Source of the DNA: Egibacter rhizosphaerae | Lineage (GTDB): Bacteria > Actinomycetota > Nitriliruptoria > Euzebyales > Egibacteraceae | Reading direction: 5' to 3' | DNA length: 64,000 nucleotides | Assembly (NCBI RefSeq): GCF_004322855.1 | Contig: NZ_CP036402.1 | Coordinates: 62,001 to 126,000 of the forward strand | Shown here: piece by piece, positions 32,388 to 41,929 of the stretch | Layout of the letters: the number at the start of each line of letters is the position of its first letter | How positions within the stretch are numbered: position 1 is the first letter of the stretch | Made by a program: the position numbers and the translations under genes | The notes under the pieces: model-generated | The model's input: only the letters and a program-made list of their open reading frames with translations | Told to the model about the DNA's origin: nothing | Database searches by the model: none

Positions 32388-33202
32388 CGGTGCGCGAGGT
32401 CGGGCCGGACCAACGCCTCGCCGACGAGGTCCGTGCAGCCTATGAGGGCTCGGCCGAGGCCTGGGCGAACGGACCCGCCTCGATCTACCGGGGCATGGCC
32501 GCCGCTCTGTTGGCGACGACGCCGCGACCGCTGGCCGGGCGTCTCGTCCTGGATCTCGGGGCGGGTACGGGGGTGGCGTCGGACGCGCTGACCGAGGCGG
32601 GAGCGCACCCGGTCGGGGTCGATCTCGCGCACGCCATGCTGGCGCACCGGCGGGCACGGCGGCCTCCCGGCGTGGTCGCCGACGCCCTGGCGCTGCCGTT
32701 CGCCGAGGCGACTTTCGACGCCGTCGTCGCCGCGTTCTGCCTGAATCACGTGCCCGATCCCGCGACGGCGCTTGCCGAGTGCCGCCGGGTGACCCGTCCC
32801 GGCAGCCCCGTGCTCGCGAGCACGTTCCCGAACGACGTCGAGCACCCCGCCAAGCCGGTCGTCGAAGCCGTCCTCGAGCGGTTCGGGTACCGGCGTCCGG
32901 ACTGGTACCGGACGTTCAAGGACCACATCGCGGCGCTCACCGGCGAGGCCGAGGCCTTCGCCGGAGCCGCGGTCGCCGCGGGGCTCGCGGACCCCCGGGT
33001 CGAGCGCGTGGAGGTCGACGTGGGACTCGACGATCCGGAGCGGGCAGTCGAGTGGCGGCTCAACATGCCGCACACGTTGGGGTTCGTGGCGGGGCTCGAA
33101 GCCGGAGCCCGGCGGCGGCTCCGCGCCGAAGCCGTCGCGGCCCTCTCGTCCCGACTGCCCTCGTCGGTGGTCATGCTGGCGCTGCGAGCGCGCGCGCCCT
33201 GA
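32384..33202 (+). CDS. class I SAM-dependent methyltransferase (UbiE-like)
   Basis: 272 residues. LVLDLGAGTGVASDALTEAGAHPVGVDLAHAMLAHRRAR is the SAM site (motif I about 53-62), followed by GVVADALALPFAEATFDAVVAAFCLNHVPDPATALAECRRV, the pattern of UbiE/Coq5-like enzymes. GTG 32384 overlaps the kinase stop (GTGA), so the two genes are coupled. Last gene of the SARP-linked operon, facing the DinB gene. The acceptor is unknown. Confidence 0.87.
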   Translation: MTVREVGPDQRLADEVRAAYEGSAEAWANGPASIYRGMAAALLATTPRPLAGRLVLDLGAGTGVASDALTEAGAHPVGVDLAHAMLAHRRARRPPGVVADALALPFAEATFDAVVAAFCLNHVPDPATALAECRRVTRPGSPVLASTFPNDVEHPAKPVVEAVLERFGYRRPDWYRTFKDHIAALTGEAEAFAGAAVAAGLADPRVERVEVDVGLDDPERAVEWRLNMPHTLGFVAGLEAGARRRLRAEAVAALSSRLPSSVVMLALRARAP

Positions 33203-33216
33203 CGGCACCGGGCCGC

Positions 33217-33292
33217 GCGAGGCCTCACGGCCGTCGGCCCAGGAGCGCGATCAGGCGAGGTCTCACGGCCGTCGGCCCAGGAGCGCGATCAG
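33217..33292. repeat. 38-bp tandem duplication across the DinB stop codon
   Basis: Two 38-bp copies (33217-33254 and 33255-33292), one mismatch, starting GCGAGGYCTCACGGCCGTCG. The second copy holds the 3' end and stop codon of the minus-strand DinB gene. The duplication fills the space between convergent genes. Confidence 0.92.
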
Positions 33293-33829
33293 GCGGTCCG
33301 ACGCGCTCGCGTCCGGCCCGACCTCCACCGGCGGGGCGAAGAGGCCGCTGGCAGCGAGCCCCTCGGCATGCGGCGCCCACCGTTCGTACAAGTAGGTGGC
33401 GATGTCCTCGGGCACGGTCCCGTCGTGGCCGAGGGCCCGCGCGAGGTCCCAGCGGTGCACGACGAGGTCGGTTAGCCGTTGGGCGAGGTAGGTGGAGGCG
33501 TCGAGCTGGCCCATCGAGGTGTGCACGGTCCCGTCCAACGCCCCCTCCGCCCCGACCGCCCGTCGCTCGGCCTCACCGGCCTCCTTCCACGCCTCGTGCG
33601 GGCGCGGGCCGAGGACGTCGCCCTCGTAGCGCTGCCCCACCTCCTCGAGCGTCTCGCCCCTCAGCAGGTGCGGTGCCCACAGGGCCTCCGCGGTCAGGTG
33701 GTTCACGAGGCCGCGCACCGACCAGCTCTCGCAGGGGGTCGGCCGCGGCCAGTCCTCGGAGTCGACATGCTCGATCGACTCGTCGAGTGCGCCGAGCGCT
33801 CGGTGGTGGAACCGGACCAAATCAGCCAT
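33263..33829 (-). CDS. TIGR03086-type DinB / maleylpyruvate isomerase N-domain protein
   Basis: 188 residues of a four-helix metal-binding DinB-like fold. ADLVRFHHRALGALDESIEHVDSEDWPRPTPCESWSVRGLVNHLTAEALW carries the first metal-ligand His (VNHL), and LTDLVVHRWDLARALG the second His pair. In actinobacteria this group is linked to mycothiol-dependent reactions, but most members are uncharacterised. The ribosome binding site GGAGGA is 6 nt before ATG 33829. Divergent from the xylanase. A 38-bp duplication crosses its stop codon. Confidence 0.85.
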   Translation of the reverse strand: MADLVRFHHRALGALDESIEHVDSEDWPRPTPCESWSVRGLVNHLTAEALWAPHLLRGETLEEVGQRYEGDVLGPRPHEAWKEAGEAERRAVGAEGALDGTVHTSMGQLDASTYLAQRLTDLVVHRWDLARALGHDGTVPEDIATYLYERWAPHAEGLAASGLFAPPVEVGPDASASDRLIALLGRRP

Positions 33830-34012
33830 GACGAATCCTCCCGGTCGCGTCTCCCCTCCCGTTTCCGCGATCGCGACTCGTCACGCGTTCGCTCCGCCAC
33901 GCGGCCCGGGGTCGCCCGCCTTCGCGGACCTCTTGACGCCCGATCGGCGTCACCCGAGAATTCGCAGTGTTTTGTTGCTGACCGAAACATACTGCAAGCG
34001 AAAGGAGCCGAC

Positions 34013-35263
34013 ATGCAGCGACATCCGACGACACGGCGCCGTGCTCGCAGCCGCGCGGTATCGACACTCCTCGCGTTCGCGCTACTCACCTTCGCGGCCG
34101 CCCCGGCGTTCGCGCACGCGCCGGGCCCGGGGCATGGTCCCGGGGACGAGGGCGGCCCGCCCGGTCAGGGCGACGGCTTCGTCCCACCGGGGCTCGACAA
34201 GAAGGACTCGCTGAGCTGGGCCGCGCCCAAGGACTTCAACATCGGCAGCGCGGTGGCCGGAGGGGGCCATCACCAGGACACCGACGAGCCGGAGCCGTTC
34301 CGCACCGACCCGCAGTACCGGCGCATCCTGGCCAAGGAGTTCAACTCGGTCACTCCCGAGAACCAGCTGAAGTGGGAGATGGTCCAGCCCGAAGAGGGCG
34401 AGTTCGACTTCGAGAGGGCCGACGAGATCATCGCGTTCGCCGAGCGCCACGGACAGGACGTGCGCGGCCACACCCTGCTGTGGCACAGCCAGAACCCGGA
34501 ATGGCTCGAGGAGGGCGAGTTCACCGACGACGAGTTGCGTGACCATCTCCGCGACCACATCCACACCGTGGTGGGCCGTTACGCCGGCCAGATCGATCAG
34601 TGGGACGTGGCCAACGAGGTCTTCGACGACGGCGACCCGCCCCAGCTGCGCACCGACGAGTCGATCTGGCTGGAGCGCTTCGGCATCGAGATCGTGGCGG
34701 ATGCCTTCCGGTGGGCCCACGAGGCGGACCCCGAGGCGGAACTCTTCCTCAACGACTACAACGTCGAGGGCATCAACGCGAAGAGCGACGCCTACTACGA
34801 CCTCGTGCAGGACCTCCTCGCCGACGACGTGCCGATCCACGGCTTCGGCGCACAGGGGCACCTCGGGCTCCAGTACGACATCCCCGGTGACGTCGAGGAG
34901 AACCTGGAGCGATTCGACGACCTCGGACTCGCGACCGCGCTCACGGAGGTCGATGTCCGCATGGAGCTCGAGAACGACGAACCCACCGAGGAGCAGATCG
35001 CGACCCAGGCCGAGTGGTACGAACAGCTCCTCGACGCCTGCCTGGCCGTCGACGGCTGCGACTCGTTCACCGTGTGGGGCTTCAGCGACCAGCACTCATG
35101 GGTCCCGCACTCCTTCGAGGGCGAGGGCGCTCCCCTCATCATGGACGAGGACTACGAGCGCAAGCCTGCGTACTTCGCCCTGCGCGACCGCCTGCACGAG
35201 GCGCGGCCGGGACACTGGCCCCACCCCAGGCCTGGTCCTTGGTCATCTGACCACGGCGGCTAG
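34013..35263 (+). CDS. secreted endo-1,4-beta-xylanase (GH10)
   Basis: Hydrolyses internal xylan linkages outside the cell. The 416-residue product has a Sec signal peptide (RRRARSRAVSTLLAFALLTF then AAPAFA-HA, cleavage near residue 35). A Gly/Pro/His linker precedes a GH10 barrel: FNIGSAV, EFNSVTPENQLKWEMVQPEEG, RGHTLLWHSQNPEW, acid/base Glu202 in WDVANEVFDD, nucleophile Glu312 in TALTEVDVRME, and VWGFSDQHSWVP. There is no carbohydrate-binding module. The surface is very acidic. AAAGGAG lies 5 nt before ATG 34013, which follows the longest AT-richer stretch nearby (33960-34000, with CATACT at 33988-33993). It is the only plant-polymer enzyme in the window. Confidence 0.95.
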   Translation: MQRHPTTRRRARSRAVSTLLAFALLTFAAAPAFAHAPGPGHGPGDEGGPPGQGDGFVPPGLDKKDSLSWAAPKDFNIGSAVAGGGHHQDTDEPEPFRTDPQYRRILAKEFNSVTPENQLKWEMVQPEEGEFDFERADEIIAFAERHGQDVRGHTLLWHSQNPEWLEEGEFTDDELRDHLRDHIHTVVGRYAGQIDQWDVANEVFDDGDPPQLRTDESIWLERFGIEIVADAFRWAHEADPEAELFLNDYNVEGINAKSDAYYDLVQDLLADDVPIHGFGAQGHLGLQYDIPGDVEENLERFDDLGLATALTEVDVRMELENDEPTEEQIATQAEWYEQLLDACLAVDGCDSFTVWGFSDQHSWVPHSFEGEGAPLIMDEDYERKPAYFALRDRLHEARPGHWPHPRPGPWSSDHGG

Positions 35264-35307
35264 CACCGCCACGAGCAGCGCCTTCGAGGTGACGGCACCT
35301 CGAGGGC

Positions 35308-35338
35308 GGTCGCGCACGGCGGCGTGCCGTGCGCGACC
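35308..35338. terminator. strong hairpin between convergent xylanase and BI-1 genes
   Basis: GGTCGCGCACGGC-ggcgt-GCCGTGCGCGACC, a perfect 13-bp stem with a 5-nt loop, 45 nt after the xylanase stop and 43 nt beyond the BI-1 stop. It is placed to terminate both transcripts. Confidence 0.75.
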
Positions 35339-35380
35339 GGTCGACCGGCGACCGACTGAGCGACCGCCCGAACCGCCTGC

Positions 35381-36088
35381 TTAGTCGCGGCCCATCACCA
35401 GCAGGAGCACGTACCAGAAGAGGAGCGCGACCGACGAGAACAGGTGCATCGCCGCGGGCACGACCAGCTCGGGCGGGAACTGGTGGTAGATGCGTTGGGT
35501 GTCGTAGAGGATCGCCGCGCCGGCCAGGCCGACCATCGCCACGGCGAACCACGTGCCGAGTGCCGCGCCGAGGAACACGGACCCCACGATGAGCGCGATC
35601 GCGATGAAGAAGCCCCACATGAGGATGCCGCGCAGGAACGAGAAGTCCTTGCTGGTCTTAATGGCGATCGCCGAGAGGACGACGAAGGCGATGGCCGACA
35701 GCTGCGCGGCGGTGGTGACCGCTCCCGCGGCCTGCTCGATCGTGGTGACCAGGAAGAGCAACGGCGCGAAGATCGTCGCGTTCGCGGCGATCAGCAGCGC
35801 GTAGGCGCCGTACGCGGCACCGGTGCTGCGCGCCGAGTAGGACAGGCGCGTCGCGAGCCAGCTCACGATCATGAACCCACCCAGGATGATGAGCCAGCTC
35901 GTCCCCGCGACGAACTCGAAGAGCGCCTGCGCGACCCCCGTGTCGAACATCCACCACTGCAACACGATGAACGCCGCGATCCCGCCCACCAGGTGGGCGG
36001 GATCGCGGCTCATGAATCCGGTGCGGACCCCCGGGGCCGCCTCGGACACTGGCCGTGTTGCGGTGGCGCCGCCTCCCATGTCGCTCAT
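35381..36088 (-). CDS. Bax-inhibitor-1/YccA family membrane protein
   Basis: 235 residues with about seven hydrophobic helices after a short Gly/Ala-rich N-terminus. The family segment MVGLAGAAILYDTQRIYHQFP near residue 195 contains the conserved Asp pocket region, and LFSSVALLFWYVLLLVMGRD is the last helix. Bacterial BI-1 proteins are pH-sensitive calcium-leak or stress proteins of the inner membrane; the physiological role here is unknown. It is downstream of the ABC-F gene on the same strand, with an 82-bp gap that includes TATCAT (36153-36158, minus strand) as a possible -10. Confidence 0.88.
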   Translation of the reverse strand: MSDMGGGATATRPVSEAAPGVRTGFMSRDPAHLVGGIAAFIVLQWWMFDTGVAQALFEFVAGTSWLIILGGFMIVSWLATRLSYSARSTGAAYGAYALLIAANATIFAPLLFLVTTIEQAAGAVTTAAQLSAIAFVVLSAIAIKTSKDFSFLRGILMWGFFIAIALIVGSVFLGAALGTWFAVAMVGLAGAAILYDTQRIYHQFPPELVVPAAMHLFSSVALLFWYVLLLVMGRD

Positions 36089-36170
36089 CGTGCGATCCCC
36101 TCGTCTCGTTGACGGTGGTGCGCGCCCGAAGGCTCAACGGGCCTTAGGACGATGATACATGCCGCGCTGC

Positions 36171-38183
<2,013 letters not shown>

Positions 38184-38191
38184 CGTGGGCG

Positions 38192-38197
38192 AGGGTA
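38192..38197 (-). promoter_or_regulatory. TACCCT -10 box before the ABC-F gene
   Basis: TACCCT on the minus strand, 8 nt before ATG 38183. The same hexamer lies 7-8 nt before the divergent membrane-protein gene (38240) and the GNAT gene (62747). Confidence 0.5.
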
Positions 38198-38239
38198 GCG
38201 GTCCCCGTCGGCACGAACCGAGTGGCCGGACCCGAGCAG

Positions 38240-38245
38240 TACCCT
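38240..38245 (+). promoter_or_regulatory. TACCCT -10 box before the 38.25-kb membrane protein
   Basis: TACCCT is followed by 7 nt and ATG 38253, with no ribosome binding site. With the minus-strand box at 38192-38197 it forms a compact divergent promoter pair. Confidence 0.5.
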
Positions 38246-38252
38246 GGGCGCG

Positions 38253-38657
38253 ATGACGCTGGCGCTCCTGCACAACTGGGTCGGCTACGCGATCGTCGGC
38301 TCGTGGGCGATCGTCGCCGGTTGGGGATTCGCCCTGCGGCTGCTGCGCTACGAGGAGACGCCGACGTTCTGGCGGTTCGTGGCGCTGGCGCAGATCCTGC
38401 TGCTCGGTCAGCTGCTCGTGGGGCTCGTCCTCCTGCTGATCGGGCGAATCCCGGTCGGCGGCAGTTGGGGGGCGGCATGGTTCGACAACGTCTTCCACAT
38501 CCTCTACGGCCTCGTGTTTCCGATCGTGACGCTCGTGTTCGCGCACCGCTGGAGCCTCGAGGGGCGGCGCTCGCCGCACACGATCTTCGCGGTCGCGGGC
38601 CTCGTGCTGTTCGGCCTCACCGCACGCGCGTGGATGACGGGCGCCGGGATGGGATGA
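38253..38657 (+). CDS. small four-helix membrane protein, unrecognised
   Basis: 134 residues with four hydrophobic helices ([88 protein letters not shown]) and two histidines at helix ends (H7, H96-type positions) plus H84. The pattern resembles small haem- or quinone-associated membrane proteins, but no diagnostic motif is present. It probably has a leaderless start. It is divergent from ABC-F and followed after 268 bp by the HD phosphodiesterase. Confidence 0.75.
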   Translation: MTLALLHNWVGYAIVGSWAIVAGWGFALRLLRYEETPTFWRFVALAQILLLGQLLVGLVLLLIGRIPVGGSWGAAWFDNVFHILYGLVFPIVTLVFAHRWSLEGRRSPHTIFAVAGLVLFGLTARAWMTGAGMG

Positions 38658-38925
38658 ACGGGGCGCGCGGCCGCCGCGAACGATGTACTGTCGAGGTACG
38701 GTCTCGACCTCGACGTCCTGCCGGGCCGATCAGGCGCGTCTCGCAGCATGGCCTCCCTCGTGCGGGCTCGGCACCGTGCATCGTGGCCCTTCAACCGTCC
38801 CCCGTGGGCCGCGCGAACAACGGCAACGGCCGGGACGCGTCCGTCCACGGTCTCGCCGCAGGCACGCAACGCCGTCACGCATCGCCGTTCGCGTCATCGA
38901 TCCTCGTGTTCCGTGAAGGAGTGAT
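38658..38925 (+). promoter_or_regulatory. long leader and promoter region of the HD phosphodiesterase
   Basis: TACTGT (38686-38691) is a possible -10 box. It overlaps an 8-bp inverted repeat GTCGAGGT-acggtctcg-ACCTCGAC (38690-38714) that could be an operator or a leader hairpin. About 220 nt of transcribed leader would remain before GTG 38926. No known riboswitch class was recognised and no short reading frame is convincing. Confidence 0.4.
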
Positions 38926-41265
38926 GTGGCTCCGCTGACCGGACCGGAGTGGCTGCAGCGCATCGCGGCGCTGCTATTGGCCGCGCTCGTCGTCCCGGCG
39001 ATCATGAGCGTCTCCGCCTTCCTCGGGGACACCCCGATCCGTGAGGGCGAGCCGAGCCCGCGGACGGTCTTCGCCCCCGAAGGCGTCCAGATCGCCGATC
39101 CCGAGGCCACCGAGCGCGAGCAACGGGCCGCGGAGGAATCCGTCGAACCGGTGCTGGTCGACGACGAGGAGGCCCGCAGCGACTTCGTGCAGGACGTCCG
39201 CGACGTCTTCTCGCGTGTCGAGACCGCTCGCCAGGCCGGTCCGGACGACGAGGCTCCACCGGAGGAGGAGCAGGTCGAGAGCCTGGCCGAGCGCACGGAC
39301 TTGCTCGACGAGCGAGGACTCGCCGCCCTGGTCGACCTCAACGACGAGCAGCTCGCCGAGGCGCGGTCCGATGCCGTCGACATCGCGCAGCAGCTCGCCC
39401 GTCAGGAAATCGAGGAGGGCGAGGTCGACCAGGTCGTCGCCGACCAGCTGCGCGGAGAGCTCGCCGTGCGCTCGTTCCCTGGGGAGGTCGGCGAGGTCGC
39501 GGTCGCGCCACTGATCGAGGAAGCGGCCCGACCCACCGTCCGGGTCGACGAGCAGGCCACGGCGCAAGCTCGCCAGGAGGCCGCGAGCGAGGTCGACGAG
39601 GTGGTGCGCGCGTTCGTGGGGGGCGGCTCGATCGTCGAGGCGGGTGAGCCGGTCGACGAGATCCAGATGGAAGCGCTGCAGCGGCTCGGTCTGGAAGGTG
39701 CAGAGCCCTGGCAGTGGGTCCTGCGGGCCCTCGCGGTCTCGTTCGTGACCGGGGCGGCCGTCGCCTTCTATCTGCGGGCGTACCGGCGCAAGGTGTGGGC
39801 CTCGTCACGCAAGCTGCTGCTGTTCGCGGTGCTCGTGACCCTGTTCGCCGCCCTCGCCGAGACGGTGGCGCTGTTCGCGCCCGACCCGACCAGCGGCTGG
39901 CTGTACGTCCTCCCGGCCGGCGCGATCGCGATGCTCGCGACGATCCTGTTCGACCCACCGGTGGGAGTGCTGTCCACGATCCCGATGGCCGTGCTCGTGG
40001 CGTTCTCGATGCCGCAGGAGCCCGGTGTTCTGGTGTTCACCATCCTGGCCTCCCTCGCGAGCGTCCCGCTCGTCTCGCGACTGTCCGCTCGCGGGGACCT
40101 GCGGAAGGCGGCGTGGCAGTCGACGCTGGTCTACATCCTGCTCGCGGTCGTCTTGGCGGCCACGTTCGGTGGACCGATCGAGATCGCCGCACTGGCGGGG
40201 CTCCTCAACGGGGTCGCCACGGCGGTGATCGTGAACGGGAGCCTGCCCTTCCTCGAGTCACTGTTCGGGGTGCTCACCGCCACGAGCCTTCTCGACCTGC
40301 AGGATCGCAACCACCCGCTGCTGCGCGAGCTGGAGCAGAAGGCCCTGGGCAGCTACAACCACTCGATCATGGTCTCGACGATGGTCGAGCGGGCGTGCCG
40401 ACGGATCGGGGCCGACAGCCTCCTGGGCAGCGTCGCGGCCCTCTACCACGACATCGGCAAGGTGCGCAGACCGTACTTCTTCGTCGAGAACCAGTTCGGG
40501 ATCGCGAACCCGCACGACGAGCTCCCGCCGGAGGCGAGCGCGGAGATCATCCAGGCGCACGTCGACGACGGCATCGAGATGGCCCGCTCGTCCCGACTGC
40601 CGGCCGAGGTCGTCGAGGGCATCGCCAGCCATCACGGCACCACGCGCGTGGACTACTTCTACCGCCAGGCGGTCAACGCCCGCGGTCGGGAGGAGGTCGA
40701 CGAGGGCGCCTTCCGCTACCCCGGACGAAAGCCCGCGAGCAAGGAGATGGCGGTGCTCATGCTCGCGGACTGCTGCGAAGGCGCCAGCCGCGCCGCGGCG
40801 CTCGCGGACCGCAACCTCACCCGGGACGACCTCGAGGGCATCGTCCGGGGCCTGGTCACCGACCGGGTCGAGGACGGCCAGCTCGACGAGGCGAACCTCA
40901 CCTTCCGCGAGCTGGCGATCGTGCAGGACACCTTCGTCGAGACGCTGGTCGGTGTCTATCACCCCCGGATCGCCTACCCCAAGCTCGACGGCGATCCCCC
41001 GACGCCCGCGGGCGCCTCGCACGGGAGTACCGGCGGGACGCCCGCCGAGGAGAGGGACGCGGGAGACGCGGATGCCGGGCCGGAGTCGCCGGGGGTCGAG
41101 GCCACCCGGGATCCCCGGGCGACCAACGCGCCCGAACCGGCCGCCGACCCGCCCCGCGCGGCCGCGAACGGGCAGTCGGTCGGTGCTCGGGACGGCGATC
41201 CGGTGCGGGTCTCCGACGAGGACGCCACCGACAGCGAGCAGGACACCGACCGCGGGCGGGGCTGA
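38926..41265 (+). CDS. 7TM-HD family cyclic-di-AMP phosphodiesterase (PgpH-like)
   Basis: 779 residues. One N-terminal helix (IAALLLAALVVPAIMSVSAFL), a large acidic extracellular 7TMR-HDED domain (about 35-265), and about seven helices (265-460) are followed by a cytosolic HD hydrolase: LGSYNHSIMVSTMVERA, ALYHDIGKVRRPYFF (His508/Asp509), ASHHGTTRVDYFY, MLADCCEGASRA. PgpH-type proteins hydrolyse cyclic di-AMP to pApA. The C-terminal 90 residues are a disordered acidic tail not usual in PgpH. GTG 38926 has AAGGAG 4 nt upstream. Genes often next to it (phoH, ybeY) are absent. 20-bp repeats begin at its stop codon. Confidence 0.9.
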   Translation: MAPLTGPEWLQRIAALLLAALVVPAIMSVSAFLGDTPIREGEPSPRTVFAPEGVQIADPEATEREQRAAEESVEPVLVDDEEARSDFVQDVRDVFSRVETARQAGPDDEAPPEEEQVESLAERTDLLDERGLAALVDLNDEQLAEARSDAVDIAQQLARQEIEEGEVDQVVADQLRGELAVRSFPGEVGEVAVAPLIEEAARPTVRVDEQATAQARQEAASEVDEVVRAFVGGGSIVEAGEPVDEIQMEALQRLGLEGAEPWQWVLRALAVSFVTGAAVAFYLRAYRRKVWASSRKLLLFAVLVTLFAALAETVALFAPDPTSGWLYVLPAGAIAMLATILFDPPVGVLSTIPMAVLVAFSMPQEPGVLVFTILASLASVPLVSRLSARGDLRKAAWQSTLVYILLAVVLAATFGGPIEIAALAGLLNGVATAVIVNGSLPFLESLFGVLTATSLLDLQDRNHPLLRELEQKALGSYNHSIMVSTMVERACRRIGADSLLGSVAALYHDIGKVRRPYFFVENQFGIANPHDELPPEASAEIIQAHVDDGIEMARSSRLPAEVVEGIASHHGTTRVDYFYRQAVNARGREEVDEGAFRYPGRKPASKEMAVLMLADCCEGASRAAALADRNLTRDDLEGIVRGLVTDRVEDGQLDEANLTFRELAIVQDTFVETLVGVYHPRIAYPKLDGDPPTPAGASHGSTGGTPAEERDAGDADAGPESPGVEATRDPRATNAPEPAADPPRAAANGQSVGARDGDPVRVSDEDATDSEQDTDRGRG

Positions 41266-41318
41266 CGACCGGCAGCCGGGGCTGACGACTGGCGGCCGGG
41301 GCTGACGAGCCGACCGCC
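41261..41318. repeat. 20-bp tandem repeats starting at the HD-gene stop codon
   Basis: GCTGACGACCGGCAGCCGGG (41261-41280) contains the TGA stop, is repeated with two changes (41281-41300) and begins a third time (41301). It is the plus-strand example of the stop-codon duplications seen at other genes. Confidence 0.85.
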
Positions 41319-41320
41319 AG

Positions 41321-41343
41321 GTGTGGGCGCCAGCGCCCCCCAC
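41321..41343. terminator. hairpin between the convergent HD and membrane-protein genes
   Basis: GGGCGC-ca-GCGCCC (41325-41338) with further imperfect pairing on both sides (GTGTG/CCCAC). Placed between convergent stops. Confidence 0.45.
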
Positions 41344-41451
41344 GGGCAGCACAAGTGTCCACAGCGTGCGGGATATGCGGCCATCGCACACCTCGGAACC
41401 GAGGGCGTGGACGCCACGGGCACCTGAAGCCGATGGATGAGTCCACACCGG

Positions 41452-41889
41452 CTACGACCCGGGATCGCCCCGCAGTGGGCCGATGGGTGTGAGGAGCCCC
41501 GCGAGGAGCCCCACGGCGACCAGCGACAGCACCCGCCACCCGAACACGGGGACGCTCGCGGGATCCCCGAGGCTGGCCAGCAGCGCGTAGGCACCGGCGG
41601 CGACGAACCCGGCGAGGACCCCCGCGATCGCCGGGCGCGATGCGCGGCGCAGCACGGGCCGCGCGGCAGCGCCACCGGGCAGCAAGCCCGCGACCCACAC
41701 GACGACGTCCCAGCCGCCGCCCGCGGTCGCCGGCCCCGCAGTCAGCGCCGCCGAGAGCACACCGAGCACCACGACCCCGACCGTGTGGAGGAACGCCAGC
41801 ATCAGCCCGGCCAGCAGCGCGACGCCGATCGGGCGGCGTGCGAGCGGCGGTTCCTCGGCGGCACCGTCCTCCGTGGACTCGTCGGACAC
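41452..41889 (-). CDS. small membrane protein downstream of nuoF
   Basis: 145 residues. An acidic N-terminus (SDESTEDGAAEEPPLARR) leads to four hydrophobic helices (IGVALLAGLMLAFLHTVGVVVLGVLSAALTAG; WDVVVWVAGLLPGGAAA; AIAGVLAGFVAAGAYALLASLG; VLSLVAVGLLAGLLTPIGPL). No family was recognised. GTG 41889 lies 41 nt downstream of the nuoF stop, so the two are probably co-transcribed, although no clear ribosome binding site precedes it. Confidence 0.6.
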   Translation of the reverse strand: MSDESTEDGAAEEPPLARRPIGVALLAGLMLAFLHTVGVVVLGVLSAALTAGPATAGGGWDVVVWVAGLLPGGAAARPVLRRASRPAIAGVLAGFVAAGAYALLASLGDPASVPVFGWRVLSLVAVGLLAGLLTPIGPLRGDPGS

Positions 41890-41929
41890 GCTGATCAGGC
41901 CAGTCGACGGGTGCGCCGACGCTGGCGGC

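Noticed and set aside
33960-34012. LacI-type operator before the xylanase
   Set aside because: GTTTTG and CGAAAC form only a weak imperfect inverted pair; no convincing palindrome.
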